NCBI GenBank assembly: GCA_022494885.1 | Contig: JAGVSM010003474.1 | Span: 62,001 to 126,000 of the forward strand | Source of the DNA: Micrasema longulum | Lineage: Eukaryota > Arthropoda > Insecta > Trichoptera > Brachycentridae | DNA length: 64,000 bases | Reading direction: 5' to 3' | In this document: positions 11,060 to 21,982 of the stretch, one piece after another | Numbering within the stretch: position 1 is the first letter of the stretch | Layout of the letters: every line of letters begins with the position of its first letter | Program-made: the position numbers and the translations under genes | The notes under the pieces: model-generated | What the model saw: only the letters and a program-made list of their open reading frames with translations | Databases searched by the model: none | Told to the model about the DNA's origin: nothing

Positions 11060-11895
11060 TAAAAATTGAGGGTATGATAAACGGAAAATGTGTGTTTTGA
11101 ATTGAGATCTAAATTAACTGGAGTTGTCAATGATGTGGAGTTGTCTCTGTATAAAGACAGCACAGGATGTGTTAGTGTAAATGGATCATACACATCGTCG
11201 TTTGACATTCATAAAGAAGTCGTCGAAGTTAGTTATATCGATAACTGTATGAAAGAACTGAAAGGCTTAAGAATGGAAGCAAAAATGAGTGATCTAAATG
11301 TCAATTGTCTTTTGTATGCTGATGATGCCGTGCTTCTTGCAACAACAAAGGAAACTGCGATCTTTGGTAACAAAGGTCTACGATGTATGCAAGGGAAGCG
11401 ATTTGCTGATGAATGTCGATAAATCGAATGTGATGGTTTTTGAAAGGAATGAAAGTATGATTAAATGTGAAATCACTGTGAATGGGGTTATACTAAAACA
11501 GGTAGAGGAATTTGTGTATCTGGGAAGTATGTTTACTAGGGATAGAATGACTGAGAAAGATATTGAAAGGAGGGTGAGTGCCGGGAACAGAGTGAACGGT
11601 GCACTGAAATCAACCTTGTCAAATTAATGTTTGTCGTAAGAGGCAAAATTAGAAGTTCACAATGGAGTCCTGGTCCCGACTCTGATGTATGGCAGCGAAG
11701 TATGGACTTGGAAAAACAGGGATAAAAGTAGGCTATATGCTGTCGAAATGCGATCTCTCGGGCGAATGTGTAATAAAACTATGTACGATCGATGCAATAA
11801 TATAGAGATCTGTACATTATGTGAGGCTGACATAAGCCATGAGGGCTACGGCAAAAATACGATTTCCAAACCTAGCGTTTGGGCTGCGCCTTAGT
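11060..11895 (+). pseudogene. RTE-like reverse transcriptase fragment
   Basis: Plus-strand frames in order: SLYKDSTGCVSVNG, then CLLYADDAVLLATTKE (the YADD box), a shift near 11395, SNVMVFERNES, EEFVYLGSMFTRD, ERRVSAGNRVNGAL, a stop near 11627, and LMYGSEVWTWKNRDKSRLYA with VEMRSLGRMC. This is the palm through thumb of an RTE-type element, the same family as 59240-59945 (there ERRVNAGSKLNGAL). At least two frame breaks make it a pseudogene. Confidence 0.85.
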
Positions 11896-12107
11896 TTAAC
11901 AAGTTTTCCTCTTCATGAATCAAATGATGACCTAAAAGGAAATTTTTTAAATACGTATTTTCTCTAACGCCAGTTACACCTACCTTGGAATCTTCGAGAA
12001 AAATAATGTTAATAACAAATACTTTAGTATATGAAAGCAGTTAGGATTCTAAAATGTAAAGTAATTTTAGTTTAACCTTGATATTGTATTGACTTGCGTT
12101 GTTTTGA

Positions 12108-12440
12108 AAATGTCTAAAAAAAAAACACGTATTTTGACATTCCAAAATCCGTAGTATTTTATTTTTTTATTTCTCATAATATTATAGTTTCCAGAACTCT
12201 GATAAAATCGTGCCTATTGATGAATCAAACGCAATTCTTATGTATTGTTATCTCAAAATAATTTGCGTATTTTTTTTTTAAACGTCTAAAAGAAAAAACT
12301 CGTGTGTTGATATTCCAAAATGCGTTGTTTTATTTTTTTTTATTACTCATAATATTATAGTCTCCAGAACTCGGATTAAACCGTTCCTATTGATGAATCA
12401 AACACAATACTGTTTTTTCCCAAAATAATTTATATTAGTG
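12108..12440 (+). repeat. tandem duplication, period about 174 bp
   Basis: Two head-to-tail copies: about 12108-12281 and 12282-12440. Each runs from a TGTCTAAAA or CGTCTAAAA start through ATTCCAAAAT, CATAATATTATAG, CCAGAACTC and CCTATTGATGAATCAAAC to CAAAATAATTT. Sequence at 11915-11980 (ATGAATCAAATGATGACC) may be the worn end of an earlier unit. Non-coding, class unknown. Confidence 0.75.
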
Positions 12441-13165
12441 TCTTTATGATTCATTTAAATAAAATTGAAGAAATAAAAGCATTCGTTCCTTACCAGGATG
12501 CAAATCTTTCTCAGAAATTTAGTAATCTGATCACAATTTCTTACATCCTTTAGATTTTAGCATACGCGTTGCATTTTTCCCAGATATCGTCATGCAATTA
12601 ATGTTTCTCTATGTCACTGACGTACCTATGTTGTTTTACATAAGGTTTTTTTTATCAAGTGTTTTAAAAAAATGTTTTTTTAGGTTCTGTTTTCTGTTTC
12701 TAGTTCCCGCTGTACACATCACCGGAAATTGTGTTTTTTTATTTTATTTTCTTATTTTTTGTATTTCATCGTCAATATTTTATTGTTTGTTTCGAGATTT
12801 ATCTACTCGTACGTGCAAATAAACGGCCTCTCAATTTACATTCAATTATTTTCATTTCAAGGAGGTTTTTTTCTGTTTCTTTGATACTATTCTCACGCAC
12901 GTCACTTACCAAATGTGCAGCTTTATTGCATCAAACACGGTTCATAAAATATCGATCCAATAATGGAGATATAAGTATAGTCTTTTTTTTACTTAATTTA
13001 CTAACTTCCATTCCATATTAATCACCAAATGTCCCGAATTTCACAGAACGTACTGTTTTTCAGCCATTTGCCGTGTGCTGAATTTTTATAAGAATGATAC
13101 AAGACTTGCTTAGTATCAAAAACGTGGTGACGCGTATTTGTATTGTAAATCCTGTAATATTGGGT
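12441..13165. other. AT-rich non-coding DNA
   Basis: Open frames of 76 and 96 codons here are T-rich and match no protein I know. No element boundary seen. Confidence 0.5.
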
Positions 13166-13167
13166 CA

Positions 13168-13345
13168 TATCGGGTCGTGGTCCCGTAGCTAGCTAGTGTC
13201 GCGGACTTACGGATCAGAGGTCCAAAGTTCGAACCCCACTCTACCCTAACTCGATTCCCATTTTCTAATTGTGAGTTATTTTGCAACTCGTTATTAATGG
13301 CATTAAAATGGAAATATTTTTATAAATCATAAGAACCTAAGTATT
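13168..13345 (+). mobile_element. SINE family 1 copy
   Basis: tRNA-like head GGTCGTGGTCCCGTAGC with AGTTCGAACCCC (B box) followed by CACTCTACCCTAACTCGATT and the family body containing CAACTCGTT and AATGGCATTAAAAT. The start carries a small AGCTAGCTAG duplication. Five other copies are at 15677, 17768, 42841, 49520 and 61728. Confidence 0.75.
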
Positions 13346-15055
13346 TCTTTAAAAAAAAATGTTTATTATGATATCTTAACACCGCAGTTGGGACTCGTGT
13401 CTTAATTAATATTAATTTTATTAGTACTGTGAATAAATAAAATATGCTATAAAATGAGCACAGAGGGCTGGGTAATCCTAATATTTTATTTTACTTCAAT
13501 ATATAAAACTATACACCCGAGTAAAAAAAGTCGTTAGCTTGTATTCCTAAGTTAAATAAACAGTTAATATAATATAAACATATTACACGGAAAAAATTCA
13601 AGAAAACAAAAAAGAACAAGTTAAATAATTTTAAATATTAATATTATGTTGAATAAATCTAAATTTTCAAGATACTGCATACTATGTCTGAGTAAGATAA
13701 TAGGTATGTTTAATTTCGGAAAATATTTATGATTCAACCGAAACCTTTGCCTTTCTAATAATATCGCAGATTTCTAATAAAAAACTGATTCATGTATCCA
13801 GCAAAATTAGCTTGAATATTTAACAAATGCTAATTTATCGTCTGGTTATCGAGTAGGTATTGGAAAATTCGCGGAACTTCCTAAGACAGTATTAATTTTA
13901 TGAACTAGTTTCAACATAATATATGACAGGTTAGGCGTGCATACTTCAAGCTCGGAACGGAAATGTCATTATAGAATTTTAGTTACCATTAGCAAAATGT
14001 TTCTAAAGTTTGGCCGTTCGTTACCTTTTACATTCCTGGAGCGGTTGAATAGCATCGTTTTAGTTTAAACACGATGATTGAACACTCACTCTGGACCTGT
14101 ATTCAACACACCATGGAACCAACTTACCTGCTAACAATATTATTTATCTGAATTCCACGCCTCCGATGGGATTAAGAGCTTTTTCGCACGTATATTTTAC
14201 TATAAAATATTCATCAGATACTAAAATGTCCAAAAGGCAAAAATATTATTTTTTAAAATACTTTGTATTTATTCTATGATCTCGTTGAAAATTGTGGAAA
14301 TAATAAAAACCCTTGTAGATATTATAAATTAAATAGTTTTACGCATTTGATAAATTTGTTATCGAAAATGTGTTTTACATTATTTGTGAAATTAACTGTC
14401 TTAAAATGCAATTTTATTTTAAATAAACAATTCGTCTAAAAAAAAACTAAGAATAAAAAGAAAAAAATTGAAAACCGCAGATATATACATATTTTTTTTT
14501 CTTCTTTTTGTGCTAATTAAATGGACATAAATTTCTCATGTGATTTTGTTGTTCAATATTCAAGTTTTTTTTTAGTTATAAAATATATTACGTGTTTAAA
14601 GTCTAATAAATTATTTTAGGGTTGCATTTATGAAAATGTTCATACGTATTTTTTTTAATGGATTATTTACGCCCAGGGGTTGACATGTAGGTTTAACAAA
14701 TATGTATCTAATAAACATCCATATCGAATTACATTCTGCTTTATAGAAATACATGAATAAAAATAAAATACTACATTAAAGCACGTAAAAAAAAAGTTTA
14801 CAGTAGGTATTATTAAATACAAAAAGTCTTAAGTGATTTTTACAGCATTCGAATATTAAGTTATTTTGCTTTTATCGCCGTAAGAATGTTTAATCTATAA
14901 ACTGACCATAGAAAATAAAAAATATCAAGTTCTCCATTTCCGAGCCCGTGTAGTCTGACGATTGGTGAATTAACAAAATAATTATGTCGTGTAACGTATA
15001 ATTGTCTGAAATTTACCATTTTCTTTATATTATTTAAATAAGTACTATATTAAAA
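13346..15055. other. AT-rich non-coding DNA
   Basis: No gene found. Between about 13880 and 14230 the sequence is less AT-rich; on the minus strand a CAGGTAAG-like splice donor lies near 14124-14131, but the sequence next to it has no sustained open frame, so I do not call an exon. Confidence 0.45.
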
Positions 15056-15445
15056 TGCTCGACCCGTAGACAAACTCATAAATTGCAATAGGCCTTTTTA
15101 AATCCACCGCTATTTTTTCGAACAACTGAATTGTCGTATCGCATAAAATGTCGCACGTGGGTGATAGATCTACAGACTTGTATTATTATAAAGGTCGCCA
15201 CTAGTTTCTACGAATCGTTCGCCGAATTACTCAAATTCCAAAGCAATTACTAGTTGTTTGTGAAGTACGACCTTGTCACTTCATGCACTGTCATTCCACT
15301 CTGTCCTATCTGCCAAGTGATGACTAATTAGCAGGTAACAGTGTCAGTTGCTAAGATTTCAGTCCAGCAATGGCATAAACTCGTTTTCAGCACTCTAGTG
15401 GACAAACATTCTTAGATTAATATTCTCGGAAACTGTGATCTAAAA
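15056..15445. other. unexplained block with TATA-like word
   Basis: A locally GC-balanced block with a TATTATAAAGG word at about 15181-15191, followed about 30 bp later by CpG-containing sequence. No long open frame, tRNA box or repeat partner elsewhere in the window. Possible unique regulatory DNA or a worn promoter. Confidence 0.3.
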
Positions 15446-15676
15446 CTACAAATATTATTCTAATCATTATTATTATCACATGGATGTTTTGCAAAAATGT
15501 TTTGTTTTTTTTTTTAATATTTATTAATACATAAAAAGTGAATATTTCAAAACGAAACAATTTTTTGGTTTTTAAAAAGTCTATTTTATTTTTCAGTCTT
15601 CAATTGACCATTTAAAAAAAAAAACTGATTTTTGTCTACAAAGTTTTAAAAATATGCAAATATTGTATATTATGAA

Positions 15677-15870
15677 TCGGGTTATGGTCCCGTGGCTAGT
15701 GTCTCGGACTCACGGGTCAAAGGTCCGTGGTTTGAATACCACTCTACCCCAACTTGATTCCCTTGATTCATTTTCTAATAGTGCACCACAACAAACACTT
15801 TAACAACTCGTTAAAAATGGCCCTCAAAATTAAATATTTGGGTTAATGATAAGAACGGAAATATTTATTT
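15677..15870 (+). mobile_element. SINE family 1 copy
   Basis: GGTTATGGTCCCGTGGCTAG head, B box GGTTTGAATACC, CACTCTACCCCAACTTGATT, then the family body AACAACTCGTT and AATATTTGGGTTAATGATAA. A small duplication of TTGATTC is present after the head. 3' end in A-rich sequence. Confidence 0.75.
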
Positions 15871-16523
15871 TTCCAATAAAAAAAAACGTATCACCCAGTT
15901 TCAGGTTAAATAAATTATTTGTGTTCTCCTACTTGTATTGAGTATAATAAAAAGAACACCTTTGCAGTTAATGTATTAAAAATAAAAAATAAAATAAAAA
16001 AAAACAATTAAATTAAGCATTTTAATGTACCTAATACTACACTAGCGTAAGTTATTAGTTTGTTGCACTTATGCAATATTGTATAGCTGGATTTAATGCA
16101 TATAAAATTTATTGCAGTTATGTAGTATTTTGATTGCATATTAAGTGTGTTAATAACGCTATTCGGGTCAACACGGCCAAAAGGTTGCACGAAGATCACA
16201 AGCGGACATGTTAGGCGCACCTTTTATAATCATACAGGAATATAAATATTATACAATATTTAATATTATTATTAATTCAATATCTTTTTTTAAATAGTTG
16301 CAGTACGTATTTATTTCGTGTAAAATTACTTATGCGGACCGTAACACAACTAACGCCGTATTAAAGAATAAGTCGATCGAAACATTCAGTTTAGTTACTG
16401 AGTATACACAAAATAAATGCGTTTTGAGCTTATTTAGCAAGGAAATTTACAAAGTATGTGGAATATTTTAGTACTTTTTTCTAAGTACTCGTATTAAAAA
16501 ACAGGTAGCATATTGAGCTTTTA
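15871..16523. other. AT-rich non-coding DNA
   Basis: No gene or repeat recognised between the SINE and the MITE. Confidence 0.5.
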
Positions 16524-16525
16524 TA

Positions 16526-16650
16526 CCCGTATGCAGAGACAAAACTTAAGGTGAGGAAAGAACATTCTATTGTCTTCACCTTCGGGTTATTCTCCGCATT
16601 TGAGATTAGAATGTACTTTCCTCACCTTAAGTTTTGTCTCTGCATACGGG
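16526..16650. mobile_element. 125-bp MITE with TA target duplication
   Basis: Near-palindromic element with inverted termini of about 45 bp beginning CCCGTATGCAGAGACAAAAC and TA on both sides (16524-16525, 16651-16652). A second copy at 39308-39427 has the loop in the other orientation. TA duplications and short size fit a Tc1/mariner-type MITE. It encodes no protein. Confidence 0.85.
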
Positions 16651-16929
16651 TATTAGTCTCATGGAGTTTGGGATTAGATGTGGTAAAAAGAAACTGAACA
16701 GTTATTTTAAAACGGTTATTATTTAAAACATATAAGTTTGTAAGTGAAAATTGTTAATGGAAGTTCATTGTTATTTATTATATAAATAAAATAATTATTA
16801 TTTAGAAACTGCTCAAACAGTTTCACAAAAATACTGTTCTTTGGAAATGGCTAAAAAGCTGTTTTTAAACTGTTACTGACGATAATAAAAATAATTGGCG
16901 GATTTACATAGCGCCATTTTTGTGAAAAA

Positions 16930-17218
16930 TCATTTAAAGGGCGCTTACAATTACAAAAAAATATTTTGTATGTAAACACGCGAGATAAAAGCTTTTTCCT
17001 ACGGCCGCGAGAGCGTTTGGAATAGCAGCCCAGGGCCCCGATTTGTGTAAAATATGGATATTTGTGTAAAATGTTATCGTTACTTCGTTGGTGACTTGTA
17101 ATTAAACATATTTCCAAAAAAAAAACTTAAAAGTACACTCGTTTTTGTTCAGAAAACTTATTTTACTTTATGGACAATTGAAGATAACTCTTTTATTTTC
17201 GCATTGTAATCGGTGCCC
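16930..17218. repeat. two adjoining inverted-repeat element ends
   Basis: 16935-17035 ends in GAGCGTTTGGAATAGCAGCC, closely matching the right end of the element at 42731-42840. It runs into a second piece whose ends are GGGCCCCGAT (17033) and ATCGGTGCCC (17218), inverted to each other. The latter contains the common terminus with TGGACAATTGAAGATAACTC. The two appear to share the GGG boundary. Confidence 0.5.
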
Positions 17219-17224
17219 AATTGG

Positions 17225-17694
17225 GGTACCCATGTAGTGCCCCGTGTATCATGCGGATAGGCTTGATGATGATGTAAAGATTCTGGTTATCCATCATATC
17301 GCACGCCTAGTACGAGTACCTACTCGGTACCTTCGTATTTAAATAGCTAGTGTCATAGCGTTCATGTCAGGAATTTGCTGGTATCCTGTGCGCATTAGAT
17401 TAACCACTCCGCTGTTGCACTATTGCATAGCATTGCAACACGTCCGACCGCAATAGGAGACTATGTATAGTGCTTAATCTGCCACAAAATCGCATTGCCT
17501 CATGAAAACAGCGTAGATCGTTACAGAGAGAGGTATTTGACCGTTGATCACACTTCAAAGGCGTTCTACACATCCAAGTATAATGAGACTGTCTTTGAAT
17601 AATAATGATGTAATTTTTATTTTATTTTATTATTTTTTTATTTTTTATTTCAGTAAAATGGCTACATAGTGCAGAGCCAATTCTACCATATAAA
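17225..17694. other. unexplained non-coding block
   Basis: 17340-17600 is fairly balanced in composition and does not match any repeat I can see in the window. No open frame of note. It could be unique intronic or intergenic sequence. Confidence 0.35.
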
Positions 17695-17760
17695 CATAAA
17701 CATAAATATAAATATAAACATAAAACAAAATTTTATAAAAATAAACATAAACATAAAAAT
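17695..17760. repeat. ATAAAC hexamer tandem repeat
   Basis: Imperfect tandem units of CATAAA and CATAAATATAAATATAAA type over about 65 bp, immediately before a SINE family 1 head. Confidence 0.8.
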
Positions 17761-17767
17761 GATACGC

Positions 17768-17885
17768 ACGGTTGTGGTCCCGTGGTTGTGTCGATGGCTC
17801 ATGAATCATAGTTCCTTGGTTTAAACCCTGCTATACTACAATTATCCATTTTCTAATAGTAAATTTACATTGAAAATTGCCACAG
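17768..17885 (+). mobile_element. SINE family 1 copy, worn
   Basis: Head GGTTGTGGTCCCGTGGTTG, degraded B box TTGGTTTAAACCC, shortened body with TCCATTTTCTAATAGTAAAT. It is more diverged than the other copies. Confidence 0.6.
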
Positions 17886-17894
17886 AAAAAAATA

Positions 17895-17990
17895 CTAAGT
17901 ATACCTAACTTTTATTTTACTTCAATAAATAATTAAACTGATATATCTAACTGGTATACCTAACTTTTATTTTACTTCAATAAATAAATA
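17895..17990 (+). repeat. short direct repeat of about 35 bp
   Basis: Two near-identical units TATACCTAACTTTTATTTTA followed by CTTCAATAAATAA, at about 17900-17932 and 17953-17989. A related TTTTATTTTACTTCAATA segment follows the SINE family 1 copy at 13168, so this may be part of its 3' flank or tail. Confidence 0.65.
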
Positions 17991-17999
17991 ATTAAGCAT

Positions 18000-18865
18000 T
18001 TTAAACATGCACACCTTATAACTTAATTTTGATGTGAAGTCATGGCAAACAAACTGATTGAATTCGTGAGATCTTATAGGAATAATGTATTCATATTTTT
18101 AATGTCATTTTCAATCATGGAATGAACTTATTCAAGTTAAATTATACTCATTCTAAAATACTTATCAAATCTTAAATTGTTTGTAAATAAAATACATTTT
18201 TGAAATGTGTTTCCATTTACAGCAACTGATAATAAATAAGATGATATTATATAAGTTCAATAGATCACAAAAATGCAAAAGTTTTCCGTAGGTATGATAA
18301 AGTGAGCACCCTCTGTATTTTGTCACTTCACACATAGCAAAATAAATGTAAAAATACGATTCGGTTATTCTACATTATAAATTTTAAAACCACACTAACT
18401 TACATATTTCAATTTCGATTCCAATATTTTTTATTTATTTAAACACTTAGTTTAATGTACAATTTTTATGCATAAAAGGGCAGGTTTATTTCCTAAAGGA
18501 AATTCATCTTTCAAAAAAGCTCAACAAAATAATATATTATATCAATCAAAAAAGTAAAATAAAATTTCCGTAGTAGGTAAAATCTACTTTATGAGAAGAG
18601 TGAGGGGGTATATGTGGGAAAGAAAGGAAAAATTAAATATTAATTTTAACCGCTACTCAAATGTCAACACCGAAGGGGCGTCTCAAACATTAGTAGGCTA
18701 TTTCACAATCGAGTAGCTTTGTGCAAGACGACCCCTTTTTAGCCTGATATAGTCTGTAGCTAACATATAAGTACAATAATCTATTTTTGACATAGAGGAG
18801 GATAATGATACAGGAAAGTCGTCTTCAAAATTTCTTCTTTTAAATTCAGGATATATCTGAGATAA
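18000..18865. other. AT-rich non-coding DNA
   Basis: No gene found. A less AT-rich stretch at 18660-18760 does not match any family seen here. Confidence 0.5.
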
Positions 18866-18869
18866 TATG

Positions 18870-19530
18870 TGCTGTGTTCCTCGATCTGGCTAAGGCTTTT
18901 GACACTGTGTCCCACTCGATACTGTGTAGAAGACTTAAAAATAAAGGTCAAGGGATCTGCATTAAAATGGTTTGTAATCTGGCAGGGAGAACACAAACTA
19001 CAAAAATAATGGATGATACAGGAAAACAAACTAGAAGCAAAAGTCAGCCAGTTGTATACGGTGTACTGCAAGGTAGCATACTGGGTCCAATACTATTTCT
19101 TGTATACATTAATAATCTTTATAACATGGGACCCGGCAAAGCGATTATTTCTTTTGCATATGATACCGTAATTGTTTTCGATGGATGCTCGTGGAATTAT
19201 GTTTTTTGTCAGGCCACAGCATGAATAAAAATTGTGAGAAAGTGGTTAGACGTAAATTTGCTTTCCCTCAATATTGAGAAAACAAACTACATAACATTTA
19301 GCCTCAGTGGAGCTACCCAACTAGTCACATCTCTCAATGTTATGCTTCATACATGTGGTAAAAACCAAATTACCTGTGTACCTGCTCTCCCTTAAAAATA
19401 GTACATGAAATAAAATATTTGAGAATTGTGATTGATAGACATCTTAGATAGGAATTACACATTTTTATTACCACCAAAAAACTCCGAAAACGGATTTATT
19501 CTTTATCCACTTGCTCACCATTTTCTTATA
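18870..19530 (+). pseudogene. non-LTR reverse transcriptase fragment
   Basis: Plus-strand frame reads VFLDLAKAFDTVSHSIL (catalytic block A), then GVLQGSILGPILFLVYINNL (block B), and SFAYDTVIV, where the FADD catalytic box has become FAYD, losing an aspartate. After a stop near 19222 it continues with KWLDVNLLSLNIEKTNYITF and a frameshifted LRIV-type block. CR1/jockey-like. The changed box and stops show it is dead. Confidence 0.85.
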
Positions 19531-19690
19531 AATATTGTAACTGACAGACGCCTCTATGTCAGGGTCCAACATGTTGAAACCCCACGGGCCCAATACTGTA
19601 AAACGCCTCTGAAAAGAGGCGGTTCTACTTTGAGGTACCTTAAAGTTTATGCTCATTGCATATCTTGTTTTAATATTTTGTTGTGTTCTA
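19480..19690 (-). pseudogene. probable non-LTR C-terminal fragment, tail-to-tail
   Basis: The minus strand carries VPQSRTASFQRRFTVLGPWG and FNMLDPDIEA followed by KKMVSKWI, resembling the last block of jockey/CR1 proteins (RT..F.RSF...G..LWN.LP..I). It faces the plus-strand reverse transcriptase just upstream, so two insertions met here. Confidence 0.5.
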
Positions 19691-19779
19691 TTTTTACTGA
19701 AGACCAGAAATTTGTTAGAACCTCCTTAACATAAAGTTGTCCGGCATACCGTAAATTTGTTCTTTCAAATAAAGTATGA

Positions 19780-20232
19780 AAGGGGTAGGTGGGTGTCAGT
19801 TTTAGCATTATTTTCAATATTGTTTTTTTGGAGAATGGCCAATGGCTTTAAAATTGCCTCAAAACAACCATCCCATCCAATGATTCCAAATAACGCAACT
19901 GATTGGAACAGTGCAATATATACTGATTTAATCGCTCTGTGATCCAAAACACCTCTCATTGTAATGGTCACCATATACCTATTAAACTCACGCCCCCACT
20001 TCATACCCTCCCTATTTTTTCAACTATTTCTCCTACAACATAAAATATTTTCATAACCTAATCAGTGCATGTAAGGGCTTTTTAAAAGCCATGTCGTGGT
20101 GGTTTTATATGTTTGTGCAACAACTATGGTGAAGGGGTTGCATGTTGGTTTAATTGGTGTCTTGGCGAAGAGACGGGTACGTCTCGAAACCGGTAGACAT
20201 AGGAAAGTCGGTAAGTGGTTATATATAAATAT
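19780..20232 (+). mobile_element. Penelope-like element end
   Basis: From about 20000 the sequence matches the interior of the PLE copy at 1698-1890 (reverse complement), and 20157-20230 matches its outer ends (ACGTCTCGAAACCGGTAGAC, GTAAGTGGTTATATA). No coding remains. The start is uncertain; 19780-20000 has no partner in the window. This copy shows the uninterrupted junction that the copy at 0.8-1.9 kb has lost to an insertion. Confidence 0.6.
20158..20199 (+). ncRNA. hammerhead-like motif, best stem II
   Basis: Order: TGTC, UUGGCGA, A, GAGACG-GGTA-CGTCTC, GAAA, CCGG, UA, GACA. Stem I is 4/4, stem II is a perfect 6-bp helix with a GGTA loop, stem III is the self-complementary CCGG. The core differs from CUGANGA at two positions (U for C, G for A) and has an extra A before stem II. 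Comparison with 837-878 shows two compensated or wobble changes in stem II (G-U to A-U), which supports a selected RNA fold in the parent element. Confidence 0.5.
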
Positions 20233-20234
20233 GA

Positions 20235-20640
20235 GATAACATTTGTTAAAATGTTTTCCCTTAAAGTTCATTATTAAAATATTAATGTAAGTCAAATTAA
20301 ATTGTCAATAAATAAATAAATGTGTCTTACTAGAATACTCCATACAAACACATACGTATTTGAATTTAAGCAAGTATTGAGTTAGTATGTAGGTATTAAA
20401 TTTATTTCCGTGATGCATCACTCATCTGAGATATAAATTGAGTGTATATGTCTCAACAAGACTATGTCTGTCAACTTAACACTTGTAGGGGATTACATAG
20501 ATATTTATGTCTGCGAAATGTATTTAGAAGCTTCGAGAAATGAGCGACTTCGTGCACTTTGGCTACGACAATTATTTTCGCTTTACGCATTATAATCACA
20601 TTATTTGGTGATATAAAACATTTGAGAATGTTGTTTTAAA
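20235..20640. other. AT-rich non-coding DNA
   Basis: No gene or repeat recognised. Confidence 0.5.
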
Positions 20641-20990
20641 GGGAACTAGCGGACCCGACAGACGTTATCCTGCCCGAACGTTGGCTTGCCGGCTATTAGC
20701 TGGTTCAGCAAACGTTTTTTCTGTAATCGAATCTTCGATATACTTAGTGACATTTGACTTTGATTCTGACATTTCAATATTTCTGTTTCGTCATTGTGTG
20801 ATGTGCTGTTGCCCAAAGATACAAATCGCAGTGCCACCTACCGAGTCCAATTGTGCACCTAAACCATCCAGGGACGCACTCAAACACGCACAATTTTTTT
20901 TATCAAAATCGGTTCAGCAGTTTAAGAGGAGTTCAGTGACATACACACAAACAGACGACATGTATATATATATAAATAACCCGCTGAATC
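20641..20990 (+). repeat. insect interspersed repeat, ACTAGCGGACCCGACAGACG type
   Basis: It opens with ACTAGCGGACCCGACAGACG and ends with ATCAAAATCGGTTCAGCAGT, a GAGGAGTTCAGTGACATACA block and a TATATA tail. These ends belong to a non-coding repeat widespread in insects. A related end (AAATCGGTCCAGTATTTATT) lies at 40395-40495. The 134-codon frame crossing it is not a recognised protein. Confidence 0.55.
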
Positions 20991-21174
20991 TTTATTTTAG
21001 AGACTTGTCAACAGGTGGAAAAGAGAGATTATGGAAGGAAGTCATAAAAAATACACCACCAATTGAGAAAAAAAATCTTACATGAAATAAGTCACGTTAG
21101 AGTCATATTGTAGTCAAAAATTTTTATATTCAAAACGGCTTGATAGTGAAAATTCTCGCTGGAAGTTCATTTTA

Positions 21175-21275
21175 ATTTATTACGGAAATAAAAGAGAAGT
21201 TTCGCTCAAATCCACAAATTTGGAATAACTAATGACCGGTTTCATTGCTTTCGCGACTTTTCTCGAATATATTCA
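21175..21275 (-). mobile_element. Penelope-like element 3' end, worn
   Basis: Minus strand carries AGTCGCGAAAGCAATGAAAC followed by CGGTCATTAG, closely like the GAAACCGGTCAGTAG end of the PLE at 50.2 kb. GTCGC and GCAAT were probably a GTCGC/GCGAC helix (stem II) before decay. Confidence 0.45.
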
Positions 21276-21688
21276 CTGAAGAAAGTGTTGCACACTTGAG
21301 CGAAATGACAATAATTTCCTTTTAACCCCTTTTAACCCCTCCTTTACTGTGCCTAACACACCCGCGCGTTACGGCGCTGTGTAGTCTTTACACATGCGAA
21401 AAATGAGAGATTTAAATCGAAAAAATAAAATATTCATAGAAAATTGCCTCAATTATTTAAAGTTGAAGTCAAAAGTGATAATATTTTTAATCTAATTAAT
21501 AAAAACATGAAAAAATCATTAGATTATGCTCGCAGGCGAAAGAAAGACGAAAGCCGGAGAGCTACTAACTGGCGCCTGAAAGAAGAATAGTACTAAAAAA
21601 ATGCTGTTCGCGCGTGAGATAATTATACATATATTAGGTTACTCTTGCTGCATAGAGCAGGAATCTGTCAACCAAATGCAGTGTAGTT
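21276..21688. other. non-coding, no recognised element
   Basis: Contains a short direct repeat CCTTTTAACCCCTTTTAACC at 21318-21341. No gene seen. Confidence 0.4.
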
Positions 21689-21689
21689 T

Positions 21690-21840
21690 GATCTGTTACA
21701 TGCAGGTAAGGTGATCAGTCTTACGTTTCAGGCGCTGGTCCGAGAACAATGAAATATTGTAGTTTAAACTACCTTTAAAATCAATATTTCACATGAGCCA
21801 TTCCAGAAATCCAACACAGGACCTCAAGAACGCCGCTTTT
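21690..21840 (-). mobile_element. SINE family 2 copy, 5'-truncated
   Basis: The tail (GATCAGTCTTACGTTTCAGG on the plus strand) and body match the copies at 24480 and 38690. The minus-strand head region is reduced to a degraded GGTTCGATTCC box near 21805. Confidence 0.55.
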
Positions 21841-21982
21841 CAACAAGACAGACTTATCTCCATTCGATTTCCTTATTCAGGACTTTTACCTAAGAGCAGC
21901 CACCGAGTTAAAAAGTTCTCCTCCGGTGATCAGGTTCTATTTCACGAACAGAACGGTATTATTTATCCACCTGGACATGGAT

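Noticed and set aside
14110..14190. minus-strand exon next to a CAGGTAAG donor
   Set aside because: All three frames are broken or show no known protein within the short stretch before the donor.
16526..16650. rho-independent style terminator or microRNA gene
   Set aside because: The near-palindrome is flanked by TA duplications and repeated at 39308, so a MITE explains it better.
17165..17190. possible ZIP11 exon (frame giving YGQL)
   Set aside because: The words are part of a dispersed repeat terminus present at several other places.
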